DNA from: Rhodospirillaceae bacterium
GTDB lineage: Bacteria; Pseudomonadota; Alphaproteobacteria; Thalassobaculales; Thalassobaculaceae
Direction of reading: 5' to 3'
DNA: 21,566 nucleotides
NCBI GenBank assembly: GCA_002730675.1
Contig: PCAV01000067.1
Span: forward strand, 8,520 to 30,085
Part shown: positions 1 to 8,265 of the stretch, piece after piece
Layout: each line of letters starts with the position of its first letter
Numbering within the stretch: the stretch's first letter is position 1
Translations under genes and position numbers: made by a program
The notes under the pieces: generated by a model
What the model saw: only the letters and a program-made list of their open reading frames with translations
Database searches by the model: none
What the model was told of the DNA's origin: nothing

Positions 1-1023
1 ATAATGGCAATAGGTCTTACTGTTTTAAGTGGAATAATCATCTTTTCGGTTCTTGATAAAGACCCTTGGATGTCTCTGTATACTTTTTTTATCCAGCCCT
101 TAACGACTGGGTTTGGTTTTACGGAGCTAATTGTTAAAGCAACCCCGTTAATTCTTATAGGCGTGGGGCTTTCAATTGGATTTAAAGCCAATGTTTGGAA
201 TATTGGGGCGGAGGGCCAGTTCACTATGGGCGCCATAGCAGGTGGCGGAACCGCGTTATTCTTAAATACTCAAGAAAGTTTTTTAGTACTTCCCGCCGTA
301 TTACTCATGGGAATATTAGGCGGTATCGTGTGGGGTATGATACCAGCATTTTTAAAAACAAAGTTTAATGCTAATGAAATACTTACCAGTCTAATGCTGT
401 CATATGTTGCGTTACTTATCTTGAGTTACTTAGTGCATGGACCATGGAGGGACCCCGGCGGATATAATTTTCCGGAAAGCAAGATTTTTTCAGATTTTGC
501 CATGTTGCCTATTTTACTAGAGGGCACTCGATTAAATCTTGGAACCGGTTTTGCTGTTTTGTCGGTTCTCATAATTTATATACTTTTGAGTCGAACAGTG
601 TTGGGATATCAGTTCAAAGTGGTTGGCTTAGCGCCAGCCGCTGCAAAGCATGCTGGTTTCGATAGAGTAAAACTTATCTGGCTATCTATGATTATAAGTG
701 GAGGTCTGGCTGGGTTGGCCGGCATATCAGAAGTATCGGGAACGATTGGGCAGTTGTTACCTTCAGTATCGCCTGGGTACGGTTTTACTGCGATTATCGT
801 CGCATTCCTCGGACGTTTAAATCCAGTGGGGGTATTGTTTGCTGGTTTGATAATGGCCTTAACTTACATCGGTGGAGAGAATGCTCAGATCGAAATAGGT
901 CTGCCGGCAGCTGTGACTGGGTTATTTCAAGGCATAATTTTGTTCTACTTATTGGCCTGTGATGTTCTTGCGAGATATCGCCTTCGGTATAAACCCTTTC
1001 TGAAAGCACGTGACAGAGAATAG
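1..1023 (+). CDS. BMP/nucleoside-type ABC transporter permease (YufP/NupP-like), probably cut at its 5' end
   Basis: Inner-membrane permease of an ABC importer of the family that takes up nucleosides and related compounds with BMP-type binding proteins. The protein is almost entirely hydrophobic segments, about eight to ten. It has the family motif NIGAEGQF (residues 66-73 counted from the ATG at 4), followed by a glycine-rich helix. The frame is open to the left edge and family members normally have some 20-30 more N-terminal residues (a charged start and the rest of helix 1), so the ATG at 4 is probably internal and I call the gene from base 1. The stop is 3 bases before the next permease, which means a shared transcript. 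The ATPase subunit that must exist lies outside the window, most likely just upstream. Family assignment is firm; the substrate is unknown. Confidence 0.9.
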   Translation: MMAIGLTVLSGIIIFSVLDKDPWMSLYTFFIQPLTTGFGFTELIVKATPLILIGVGLSIGFKANVWNIGAEGQFTMGAIAGGGTALFLNTQESFLVLPAVLLMGILGGIVWGMIPAFLKTKFNANEILTSLMLSYVALLILSYLVHGPWRDPGGYNFPESKIFSDFAMLPILLEGTRLNLGTGFAVLSVLIIYILLSRTVLGYQFKVVGLAPAAAKHAGFDRVKLIWLSMIISGGLAGLAGISEVSGTIGQLLPSVSPGYGFTAIIVAFLGRLNPVGVLFAGLIMALTYIGGENAQIEIGLPAAVTGLFQGIILFYLLACDVLARYRLRYKPFLKARDRE

Positions 1024-1026
1024 AAT

Positions 1027-1944
1027 ATGGATGTAGTTGCAATTGTCTTGACGATCATAACAGCATCAACGCCGCTGCTTCTCGCTGCAACCGGCGAGCT
1101 CATTACGGAAAAATCTGGTGTGTTGAATCTTGGTGTAGAAGGTATGATGTTAATTGGAGCAATTACCGCTTTTGCGATAACAACGATTACTGATAGTGCT
1201 GTGTTGGGTGTTTTAGCAGGAGCAGCCGCAAGTACTAGTCTGGCTTTCGTCTTTGGCGTTCTTGTCTTGATATTTCTGGCAAACCAAGTTGCAACGGGTT
1301 TAGCCCTGACAATTTTTGGGATTGGGCTCAGCGCATTAGTTGGAACGGGGTTTGTCGGTATTGCCTTAGAGCCATTACCAAAACTAGATTTGGGCCTATT
1401 ATCGGCCATGCCTGTTATTGGTGAGATTTTGTTTGGTCAGGATTTTTTGGTTTACCTGTCATTTTTTATGGTGGTTCTTGTAGCGTATTTTTTATCGAAA
1501 ACACGCCTAGGATTGATCCTGCGAGCTGTAGGTGAATCTCACGATTCGGCACACGCACTTGGATACCCAGTTCTACTCGTGCGCTTTTTAGCAATATTAT
1601 TTGGCGGATTTATGTGCGGTTTGGCCGGTTCTTATCTTTCGCTGGCATATACACCACTTTGGGCAGAAAATATGACGGCAGGCCGAGGTTGGATTGCGGT
1701 AGCTTTGGTTGTTTTTGGCACGTGGCGAGCTGTGAGGGTTGCATTGGGAGCATACCTATTCGGAACTATAACTATTTTACAGCTTCACGTCCAGGGTTGG
1801 GGTCTTGAGATAGCGTCTCAATTTATGTCAATGCTGCCGTATCTTGCGACGATCGCCGTTCTTGTTTTAATCTCAAGGGATGGTGCTAAGATCCGCCTTA
1901 ATGCACCGCAAAGTATTGGAAAGGTTTTTACGCCGTCGAGGTAA
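1027..1944 (+). CDS. BMP/nucleoside-type ABC transporter permease, second subunit (YufQ/NupQ-like)
   Basis: Second inner-membrane permease, 305 residues, the usual length for this subunit. It would form a heterodimer with the preceding permease. The start MDVVAIVLTI is typical, and the motif GVLNLGVEGMM (residues 31-41) corresponds to the NIGAEGQF motif of the first subunit. About eight hydrophobic segments run to residue 285, followed by a short basic tail. The ATG follows the upstream stop by 3 bases, with a purine-rich stretch (AGAGAATAG) as ribosome binding site. Its partner binding protein starts 63 bases downstream. Homologues such as NupQ move nucleosides, but relatives may carry other small heterocycles; the sequence does not decide. 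Confidence 0.92.
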   Translation: MDVVAIVLTIITASTPLLLAATGELITEKSGVLNLGVEGMMLIGAITAFAITTITDSAVLGVLAGAAASTSLAFVFGVLVLIFLANQVATGLALTIFGIGLSALVGTGFVGIALEPLPKLDLGLLSAMPVIGEILFGQDFLVYLSFFMVVLVAYFLSKTRLGLILRAVGESHDSAHALGYPVLLVRFLAILFGGFMCGLAGSYLSLAYTPLWAENMTAGRGWIAVALVVFGTWRAVRVALGAYLFGTITILQLHVQGWGLEIASQFMSMLPYLATIAVLVLISRDGAKIRLNAPQSIGKVFTPSR

Positions 1945-2007
1945 ATTTTTGCGAAAGAACCGGTAGATTTTAACTTTAACAAAAAAAGTAAGGATAAGGG
2001 ATAGACA

Positions 2008-3108
2008 ATGGAATCAAAGAAAACTTTCGGACTTGTTGTAGCGGCGTTAGCCATCGTGTTGGTTGTGGTTTGGTTCTTAGCGCAAAAAAAGACGGACGAG
2101 GCATCTGTATCAGAGACAAAAATTGGTTTTGTTTACGTAGGGCCTATTGGCGATCATGGTTGGACATTTCAACATGATAGAGCTCGATTGGAAGTTGAAA
2201 AAGCTTTAGGAAGCCAAGTCAAAACAACATTTGTAGAAAGCGTTAAAGAAGGGCCAGACTCAGAGCGGGTGATTACGAAACTAGCCTCCACAGGACACCA
2301 ATTAATTTTTACTACATCATTTGGTTTCATGAACCCAACATTAAAAGCTGCCAAAAAATTTGAGAATGTAAAATTTGATCATGCGACAGGCTATAAACAG
2401 GCAGAAAATGTTGGAACGTATAGTGCTCGGTTTTATGAAGGCAGATACATAGCCGGTGTTATAGCAGGTAAAGTCTCCAAAACGAATAAAATTGGCTATG
2501 TTGCATCTTTCCCAATACCGGAGGTAGTGCGCGGTATAAATGCCTTTATGTTAGGTGCTCGTTCGGTGAACCCTAAGATGAGCATAAGCGTAGTTTGGGT
2601 TAATAGCTGGTATGATCCTGGGAAAGAGGGTGATGCGGCAAAGGCTCTAATCGACCAGGGTGCCGATATCATTACTCAGCATACTGACTCGCCTGCGCCG
2701 CTCCAAGTTGCTGAAAACAGAGGAGTTAAAGGATTTGGGCAAGCATCCGACATGATTAAGTTTGCACCGAAAGCCCAGCTCTCCGCTATTGTGAACAATT
2801 GGGGTGCCTACTATGTAGAGCGAACCAAAGCAATGATGAATGGCTCTTGGAAATCACAAGACGTATGGTATGGGCTAAAAGAAGGCATGGTCGAAATGGC
2901 GCCGTATACAAATATGCCCGATGATGTAGCTGCTTTGGCAAACAAAACGGAAGAAAACATCCGCAATGGCAATTTGCACCCATTTACGGGTCCAATTAAA
3001 GACCAGTCTGGAAAGATTGTTGTTGAAGCAGGAAAAGTTGCTGAAGCAGGTATGCTTTTAGGAATGAACTTTTATGTAGAAGGGGTTCAAGGTTCTTTAC
3101 CGAAATAA
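2008..3108 (+). CDS. BMP family ABC transporter substrate-binding protein
   Basis: Periplasmic binding protein (366 residues) of the BMP (Bmp/PnrA-like, Med) family, which presents substrate to the two permeases just upstream. Residues 7-24 form one hydrophobic segment after a Lys pair: a Sec signal or an N-terminal anchor. There is no lipobox cysteine, so it is not an obvious lipoprotein, unlike PnrA-type members. The mature domain starts near residue 38 with the family pattern KIGFVYVGPIGDHGWTFQHD. Later parts, including TDSPAPLQVAENRGVKGFG and the ending LLGMNFYVEGVQG, fit the alphaproteobacterial branch. A purine-rich GTAAGGATAAGGG precedes the ATG. It is the last gene before a strong terminator, as expected for a three- or four-gene transporter operon. 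The ligand is unknown; nucleoside or purine-like is a guess from the family. Confidence 0.93.
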   Translation: MESKKTFGLVVAALAIVLVVVWFLAQKKTDEASVSETKIGFVYVGPIGDHGWTFQHDRARLEVEKALGSQVKTTFVESVKEGPDSERVITKLASTGHQLIFTTSFGFMNPTLKAAKKFENVKFDHATGYKQAENVGTYSARFYEGRYIAGVIAGKVSKTNKIGYVASFPIPEVVRGINAFMLGARSVNPKMSISVVWVNSWYDPGKEGDAAKALIDQGADIITQHTDSPAPLQVAENRGVKGFGQASDMIKFAPKAQLSAIVNNWGAYYVERTKAMMNGSWKSQDVWYGLKEGMVEMAPYTNMPDDVAALANKTEENIRNGNLHPFTGPIKDQSGKIVVEAGKVAEAGMLLGMNFYVEGVQGSLPK

Positions 3109-3132
3109 CTTCTTTTAAAGTTTCAAAATGGC

Positions 3133-3170
3133 GCCCCAGTGGCTTGGCCACTGGGGCTATTTTATTTTAT
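3133..3170 (+). terminator. Rho-independent terminator of the BMP transporter operon
   Basis: A perfect 10-bp stem GCCCCAGTGG (3133-3142) pairs with CCACTGGGGC (3148-3157) around a 5-base loop, followed by the T-rich run TATTTTATTTTAT. It lies 24 bases after the binding-protein stop. This is the strongest intrinsic terminator I can see in the window. Confidence 0.93.
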
Positions 3171-3257
3171 AGATTGTTGGAAATTCAATGGATTTCCCCG
3201 CTCGCTTCTCCTGAAATTCAAAGATAATTAACAATTATCCGTATGATGTCTTTAAGC

Positions 3258-3289
3258 TTGGTCGACAACTCTATAAAGGTCGATTAATT
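3258..3289 (+). promoter_or_regulatory. Candidate operator/promoter upstream of the flavin monooxygenase gene
   Basis: The 161-base gap between the terminator and the monooxygenase start holds an exact direct repeat GGTCGA at 3260-3265 and 3278-3283, 18 bp apart. It is interwoven with promoter-like hexamers (TCGACA at 3262-3267, TTAATT at 3284-3289, 16-bp spacing). The hexamers are weak matches and the repeat could be chance, so this is only a candidate site. Confidence 0.25.
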
Positions 3290-3331
3290 TTAACATTAAA
3301 CGTGTTCTAAAAAAATTGGATAGATACTCTT

Positions 3332-4696
3332 ATGCGCCAGATGACACTCATTGGTTTTTTGCAAGCTCAAAACTGCACTAATTTCGCTGCCTCATGGCGG
3401 CATCCAGAATCTCGAGTCGACTATACGTCACCAGATTTTTATAGGCATATCGGTAAAGTGCTCGAAGAAGGAAAGTTCCATCTTGGTTTTTTTGACGATA
3501 GGTTGGCAATGCCCGACATGCTTGGTGGGAACCATGAACATACAGTTGAGGGAGGTATTCGTTGCGTAAAAATGGACCCGGTCACAGTTTTGATGACTAT
3601 GGGAATGGCAACGGAACGAATGGGTTTGGGATCTACATACACAACGACGTACTATGAACCATTTCATGTAGCTAGAGTATTCGCAACGTTGGATCTAATG
3701 AGCAAAGGTCGTGCAGCATGGAATATTGTAACTTCATTGAATAACGGCGAAGCCATGAATATGGGAACAAATGAAGTTGTCGATCACGATAAACGCTATG
3801 ACCGCGCAGATGAATTTATGGAGGTTGTATTAGGACATTGGAATTCCTGGGAAGATGGCGCAATATTGAATGACAAAGTTAATAATCGCTTTGCTGACCC
3901 TAAGAAAATTCATCGATTGGATTTTGAGGGCAAATTTTTCAACTCAAGAGGACCATTTACCGTCCCGCGTTCAGATCAGGGGCATCCAGTATTGATCCAA
4001 GCCGGTCAAAGCGGACGAGGTCAACGATTTGCTGCTCGCTGGGCTGAGTTAGTTTTTGTCGCTTACCCAAACTTAGAAACAGGCCGTAAGGAATACGCCG
4101 CGTTCAAGCAAAATGTAGCAGATCATGGGAGAGACCCGGAGAAAGTAAAGGTAGCTGTATTAACGCACTGCGTAACAGCGGAAACTAGAGCAGAAGCTGA
4201 AGATAAGCGGGCACTTATAGATACACTACCAACGGATTTGGATCAGTTGTCTTTGCTCTCTGAGGCGCTGAATTTTGACTTCGCAAGTCGAGGTAGGGAC
4301 GAGCCACTTTCGGATGATGAAATTCAGGGTATGCAGGGTATACAGGGGATTCGAGATCGTGTCTTGGAAGCAAGTGGCAAAACGAATCCTACACCCAACG
4401 AATTCATGAAATATAGTGGCAGAGGCCTTTTGCATAGACCATGGGTTGGGAGCGGAAAAGATGTTGCAGATATTATGGAAGAGTGGTTTTCGGCCCGTGC
4501 GTGCGATGGGTTTGTAATAGCAGCAACCCATGTTCCCGGAGCCTACGAGGATTTTGTGAAGCATGTTGTTCCCGAATTGCAGAAAAGGGGTATTTTTCAT
4601 AAGGATTACGAAGGAGCAACACTCCGGGATAATTTGGGCTTAGATTACCCTTCGCCGTCACATTGGAAAATTTCAATGCCTAATGGTGGCCATTAA
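3332..4696 (+). CDS. LLM-class flavin-dependent monooxygenase, NtaA/SnaA/DszA family
   Basis: Two-component, FMNH2-using monooxygenase of the bacterial luciferase-like superfamily, in the nitrilotriacetate/EDTA/dibenzothiophene-sulfone branch that cleaves C-N or C-S bonds. At 454 residues the length is normal. Family blocks are present in order: GFFDDR (52-57), GSTYTTTYYEPFHVAR (100-115), SKGRAAWNIVTS (124-135), RYDRADEF (155-162) and the FMN-phosphate region QAGQSGRGQRFAA (223-235). The ATG at 3332 has GGAT some 10 bases upstream. Residues 332-340 are a threefold QG-M/I repeat encoded by near-identical 9-base units, possibly a small expansion. Such enzymes need a flavin reductase; none is nearby. 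The dehydrogenase gene follows by 40 bases in the same direction, so the two are probably co-transcribed. Substrate unknown; it is too long and of the wrong subgroup to be RutA. Confidence 0.93.
   Translation: MRQMTLIGFLQAQNCTNFAASWRHPESRVDYTSPDFYRHIGKVLEEGKFHLGFFDDRLAMPDMLGGNHEHTVEGGIRCVKMDPVTVLMTMGMATERMGLGSTYTTTYYEPFHVARVFATLDLMSKGRAAWNIVTSLNNGEAMNMGTNEVVDHDKRYDRADEFMEVVLGHWNSWEDGAILNDKVNNRFADPKKIHRLDFEGKFFNSRGPFTVPRSDQGHPVLIQAGQSGRGQRFAARWAELVFVAYPNLETGRKEYAAFKQNVADHGRDPEKVKVAVLTHCVTAETRAEAEDKRALIDTLPTDLDQLSLLSEALNFDFASRGRDEPLSDDEIQGMQGIQGIRDRVLEASGKTNPTPNEFMKYSGRGLLHRPWVGSGKDVADIMEEWFSARACDGFVIAATHVPGAYEDFVKHVVPELQKRGIFHKDYEGATLRDNLGLDYPSPSHWKISMPNGGH
4325..4351 (+). repeat. Three tandem 9-bp units inside the monooxygenase gene
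   Basis: CAGGGTATG (4325-4333), CAGGGTATA (4334-4342) and CAGGGGATT (4343-4351) lie head to tail in frame and encode QGM, QGI, QGI. The first two units differ by one base and the third by two from its neighbour, which suggests slippage or duplication rather than chance. Confidence 0.8.
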
Positions 4697-4736
4697 GACG
4701 TAAAAGTGAACTCTCAAAATTTAGGGAATAGGAAAA

Positions 4737-5786
4737 ATGCCTACAATAAGTGCGGATCGCGCCACACGAATAGCCGAAAAATTACTTCAAGGAGCAGGTG
4801 CACCAGAAAATGAAAGTAAAATTGTAGCCAGGCATGTGATAAGCGCAAACCTGGCCGGACATGATAGCCACGGTATTATACAGATTCCTACTTATATAGA
4901 GAGAGTTGTAAAGGGTGATATTGTACCCGGCGCAAAGTGGGAAATTATTCAAGAATCCCCCACAACCACAGTCATTGATGGGCATTGGGGATTTGGTTAT
5001 GTAGCTAATGAACGGGCAATGCAGCTTACGATTAAAAAGGCGCGGCAACAGAATGTAGCCGCTGCGACTGTTTTCCGCCAGGGGCATATAGGACGTTTAG
5101 CAACTTACCCATTGATGGCGGCAAAAGAAGGAATGATTGCTTTAATAACCGCTGATTCTGGCCGAGGTCCTAAACATGTTGCCCCATTTGGTGGAAGAGA
5201 GAAACGGCTAGGCACAAATCCAATTTCAATTGCGATGCCGTCTGATCTTGATGGGCCCTTTTTTATTGATATGGCATCTTCAGCAGTTGCTGCGGGCAAA
5301 ATAAACCTAGCTTTAGCAAGAGGGAATAATATCCCTGAAGGTTGGATTATAGATAAAGAAGGTCGTGCAACCACAGACCCGGCAGCATTCAAGGCGGGAG
5401 GACCGCTACTGCCGCTGGGTGGAACAGAGGGTTACAAAGGATATGGGCTCTCCGCAATGATTGAAATTTTTTCCGGTATATTGACGGGATTAGGACATGG
5501 TGTTGAACCTACGGGACGGCATAATGATGGATGTTTTATGGCCGTTTTCAAGGTGGAGGCCTTTAGACCTTTGGATGTTTTTAAAACAGAAGTAGCAGAA
5601 TTTGCTGAATACCTTAAAGCAACTCAGCCAGCGGAAGGTTTTGATGAGGTCTTATACCCAGGTGAAATAGAACATAAACAAGAGGTGGAAAGGCGTAGAA
5701 ACGGGATACAGGTTGAAGATGCGACTTGGGAAGAGCTTGCTGCCTTAGCTAAACAGTACGGTTTATCGTCTGATTTAGACTTGTGA
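4737..5786 (+). CDS. Ldh_2 (malate/L-lactate/ureidoglycolate dehydrogenase) family NAD(P)-dependent oxidoreductase
   Basis: Cytosolic NAD(P)H dehydrogenase of the Ldh_2 fold, unrelated to classical Rossmann lactate dehydrogenases. The family includes YbiC, AllD (ureidoglycolate), ComC (sulfolactate) and DpkA (cyclic imine reductase). At 349 residues it is full length. Signature GHDSHG is at 41-46 with the catalytic His45. The cofactor region QGHIGRLATY near residue 117, GTNPISIAMP near 160 and GYKGYGLSAMIEI near 233 are all intact. The ATG at 4737 follows TAGGGAATAGGA, a good ribosome binding site. It lies 40 bases after the monooxygenase, and its stop faces the convergent dehydrogenase gene 27 bases on. 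It probably interconverts a 2-hydroxy acid (or imine/amine) and keto acid made or used alongside the monooxygenase; the exact substrate is not deducible. Confidence 0.92.
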   Translation: MPTISADRATRIAEKLLQGAGAPENESKIVARHVISANLAGHDSHGIIQIPTYIERVVKGDIVPGAKWEIIQESPTTTVIDGHWGFGYVANERAMQLTIKKARQQNVAAATVFRQGHIGRLATYPLMAAKEGMIALITADSGRGPKHVAPFGGREKRLGTNPISIAMPSDLDGPFFIDMASSAVAAGKINLALARGNNIPEGWIIDKEGRATTDPAAFKAGGPLLPLGGTEGYKGYGLSAMIEIFSGILTGLGHGVEPTGRHNDGCFMAVFKVEAFRPLDVFKTEVAEFAEYLKATQPAEGFDEVLYPGEIEHKQEVERRRNGIQVEDATWEELAALAKQYGLSSDLDL

Positions 5787-5813
5787 CTTTTCCTATCTGT
5801 CTTATGAGAACAG

Positions 5814-6701
5814 TTAGTTTTCGGGGGAGAAGGTAACCTTTGACCATTCTTCCCACAATAGGGCTAACGAGGCGTAATCTAAATGTCCCATTTCTTTCGC
5901 TTCTGCTATTTCATACGGAGTATGTGCTGCCAGTGTAGCAAACAGGGGGATCCCAAGTTCTTGGGCGGTCTCAAGTGCTAAGACAGAATCTTTTCTTGCA
6001 TTAGTAATAGACATACCTCCTATATAATTTCCTTCTTGCATACGCTCTTGAACCCTATGCACTAATGGTCGCAAAATTCCCTCATCTCTATTTAAAATTT
6101 CAATCATTGTTTGGCTTGGAACGCCCAGCTTGTTTGACATCGCAAATGCCTCGATCAGAACAACCATCAACGCATGCATTATACCGTTATTCACTACCTT
6201 TGTTCCCATCCCCGAGCCTACCGGACCAAGGTCATAAATATTGCTTGCAATCAGATTTAAAATGGAGCGAGCTTGATCTTTATGCTCCTTCGTTCCACCA
6301 AGGAAAAAGGTGATGGACCCAGACGCCATACTTGCAACACCTCCGGCTATTGCAGCATCCACATAAGCGATACCGCTGCTTTCACAAATTTCAAAACAAG
6401 TTTTGGCAGTTTTTGGTGTCACAGTACTGGTTTCAATTACTAGTTTCGGCTTTTTTGAGAGTTCGGCAAGTGTTTTGGTTGCAGCAATAGAAATTTCTGG
6501 CTTTGGAAGAGATAGAATGATCGTACTCGAATGTTCTGTAATTTCCTGGTAATCGTTTGCCCATTGTATACCGTTAGCCTCGGCCGTGTTTTTGCAGTCT
6601 GAGTTTACGTCAAACCCGATAACACGCGTCTTTTTGGCAAGCGCGCTAGCTACTGCGGACCCGGCGTTTCCAAGCCCTATGATTCCTATATAATCTGTCA
6701 T
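5814..6701 (-). CDS. 3-hydroxyisobutyrate/6-phosphogluconate dehydrogenase-like NAD(P)-dependent beta-hydroxyacid dehydrogenase
   Basis: Beta-hydroxyacid dehydrogenase of the HIBADH/tartronate-semialdehyde reductase type, 295 residues from the chosen start. The Rossmann motif GLGNAGSA (9-16) begins the protein. The substrate-binding block AAIAGGVASMASGSITFFLGG (about 116-136) departs from the usual DxPVSGG consensus. The catalytic lysine is K168 in GMGTKVVNNG. The ATG at 6701 is chosen because AGGGAT lies upstream and the Rossmann motif then sits at the normal position; the reading frame stays open 42 codons further, but that stretch looks non-coding and runs over the divergent amidase start. 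The altered SGG block suggests an unusual substrate. It is transcribed away from the amidase gene with 83 bases between starts, so the two may share regulation. Confidence 0.88.
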   Translation of the reverse strand: MTDYIGIIGLGNAGSAVASALAKKTRVIGFDVNSDCKNTAEANGIQWANDYQEITEHSSTIILSLPKPEISIAATKTLAELSKKPKLVIETSTVTPKTAKTCFEICESSGIAYVDAAIAGGVASMASGSITFFLGGTKEHKDQARSILNLIASNIYDLGPVGSGMGTKVVNNGIMHALMVVLIEAFAMSNKLGVPSQTMIEILNRDEGILRPLVHRVQERMQEGNYIGGMSITNARKDSVLALETAQELGIPLFATLAAHTPYEIAEAKEMGHLDYASLALLWEEWSKVTFSPEN

Positions 6702-6784
6702 AACATGTATCCCTGAGAAGTTTGAAATTCTTGCCCTTTGAATTGAAAAGAAAATTTGCAGCAAAAGCATGGGGTTATAAAAAG

Positions 6785-8194
6785 ATGTCTGATCAATTAC
6801 ATTATCTATCAATCTCAGAGTTATCAAAACTTATCGAGACAAAAGTTATTTCCCCTGTTGAAGTAACGAAGCTTCTCCTCTCTAGAATAATGGCCATAGA
6901 TCCAGAATTGAAATCATACGCAACGGTTATGGTGGATGAAGCTATGATTGAAGCCGAAAAAGCCGAAGAAGATATTATGAAGGGAAAGTATAGAGGTCCG
7001 CTCCATGGTGTTCCAATTGCTATCAAAGATTTATGTTTCACAAAAGGTGTACGGACAATGGGTGGCACAGCGGTTTTAGAGGACTTCGTGCCTGAATTTG
7101 ACTCGACGGTTGTTAAAAAATTTAAAGAAGCCGGCGCAGTTTTATTGGGGAAGCTGAATTTAACAGAGGGTGCAATGGCAGGCTATAATCCTCGACGGGA
7201 CGTTCCTCAAAATCCATGGCGCAAAGACCACTGGCCTGGAGCATCGTCTAGTGGTTCCGGTGTTGCCGCCGCCGCGGGCTTGGCATTTGCAACCGTGGGC
7301 AGTGACACTGGGGGTTCAATACGACACCCCGCAGCGGTTTGTGGTACTGTTGGTCTAAAACCAACTTGGGGCCGGGTAAGCCGCTATGGAGTGTTGGATC
7401 TTGCGCAGTCTCTGGATCACGTGGGGCCATTGACCCGGACAGTAATTGATGCCGGTCTCGTCATGCAGGTTATTTCAGGTGAGGACCCAAACGATCCAAC
7501 GTCATTAATAGCCCCAGTGCCAAACTTTCTCGAAACAGTAAATAAAGGTTTTACAGGCCTCAAAATAGGCTGGGATCAAGAATACAGTTCACAAGGCATA
7601 GAAACGGACTTTACAGAGTCCATGTCGGCGGCATTAAACATTATGGGAGAGTTAGGGGCTGAAATAATGGAAGTATCTATGCCCAAAAGACTGCGTGAAT
7701 ATTTAGCAGCTTGGCCCGTTCTCTGCAGCTCAGAGGCGGCAGATGCTCACCGTGAATTTTTCCCTGATAGAAATAATGAATACGGTTTGTGGTTCAAGGA
7801 ATGGCTGGAGAGGGGTGAAAAATTTAGTGCAAAGGATTATGTGAGAGCTCAAGAGGCTCGCATGCTATGTAATGGCGAACTTTACAAAACAATGGAGGGG
7901 ATAGACTTATTACTTTGTCCTTCCTCGCCTAGAGCGGCATACCCCTACACTGAAGAGGACGCCTATGGGCCAATTCCTGAAAACAGGGATCCATGGGACT
8001 CAAGATTTACCGTGCCAATGGACTTTTCGGGACTACCAACGATTGCAATGCCATGTGGTTTTAATAAGGATGGCCTTCCTTTATCATGTCAATTAGTAGG
8101 CCACAAGCTCACGGAATCTATGCTTATTCGGGCGGGTGCAACTTATCAAAGGGCAACTGATTGGCATACTTATCGCCCACCAGGCTGGCCATAA
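6785..8194 (+). CDS. Amidase signature (AS) family hydrolase
   Basis: AS-family amidohydrolase (469 residues) that cleaves an amide or related C-N bond using a Ser-cisSer-Lys triad. The triad is visible: Lys81 in IAIKDLCF, Ser154 in PGASSSGSG, and the nucleophile Ser178 in GSDTGGSIR. The 24-residue spacing between the serines matches GatA and FAAH. It resembles free-standing amidases (glutamyl-tRNA amidotransferase A-like, indole acetamide and others). No gatB or gatC is nearby, so tRNA amidation is unlikely. I place the start at 6785 (MSDQLHYLS), with GGGG 10 bases upstream; the in-frame ATG at 6722 would add a 21-residue basic extension overlapping the divergent promoter region. It may hydrolyse an amide intermediate of the surrounding catabolic genes; substrate unknown. 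Confidence 0.92.
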   Translation: MSDQLHYLSISELSKLIETKVISPVEVTKLLLSRIMAIDPELKSYATVMVDEAMIEAEKAEEDIMKGKYRGPLHGVPIAIKDLCFTKGVRTMGGTAVLEDFVPEFDSTVVKKFKEAGAVLLGKLNLTEGAMAGYNPRRDVPQNPWRKDHWPGASSSGSGVAAAAGLAFATVGSDTGGSIRHPAAVCGTVGLKPTWGRVSRYGVLDLAQSLDHVGPLTRTVIDAGLVMQVISGEDPNDPTSLIAPVPNFLETVNKGFTGLKIGWDQEYSSQGIETDFTESMSAALNIMGELGAEIMEVSMPKRLREYLAAWPVLCSSEAADAHREFFPDRNNEYGLWFKEWLERGEKFSAKDYVRAQEARMLCNGELYKTMEGIDLLLCPSSPRAAYPYTEEDAYGPIPENRDPWDSRFTVPMDFSGLPTIAMPCGFNKDGLPLSCQLVGHKLTESMLIRAGATYQRATDWHTYRPPGWP

Positions 8195-8265
8195 GTTATT
8201 TGAGATTTCGATTAAGGTTATAAATTTTTTGAAAGATGGTTTGTCCTTAGTCCAAGTAAGCGAAT

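Noticed and set aside
945..1409. Open frame of 154 codons on the minus strand
   Set aside because: It lies opposite the two permease genes, has a biased composition rich in Ala, Pro, Thr and Lys expected of a shadow frame, and shows no motif.
3332..4696. RutA (pyrimidine monooxygenase) as identity of the LLM enzyme, suggested by the nucleoside-type transporter
   Set aside because: At 454 residues with SKGRAAWNIVTS-type motifs it belongs to the NtaA/SnaA/DszA branch, and no rutB-F genes are near.
6722..6784. Upstream ATG of the amidase adding 21 residues
   Set aside because: The extension is basic and unlike the family N terminus; it would cover most of the divergent promoter gap.
6702..6827. 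N-terminal extension of the HIBADH-like protein by 42 codons
   Set aside because: The Rossmann GxGxxG would then sit unusually deep, the extra residues look random, and the ATG at 6701 has a ribosome binding site.
6785..8194. GatA of the tRNA amidotransferase complex
   Set aside because: No gatB or gatC is adjacent and the context is catabolic; the triad alone does not separate GatA from other amidases.
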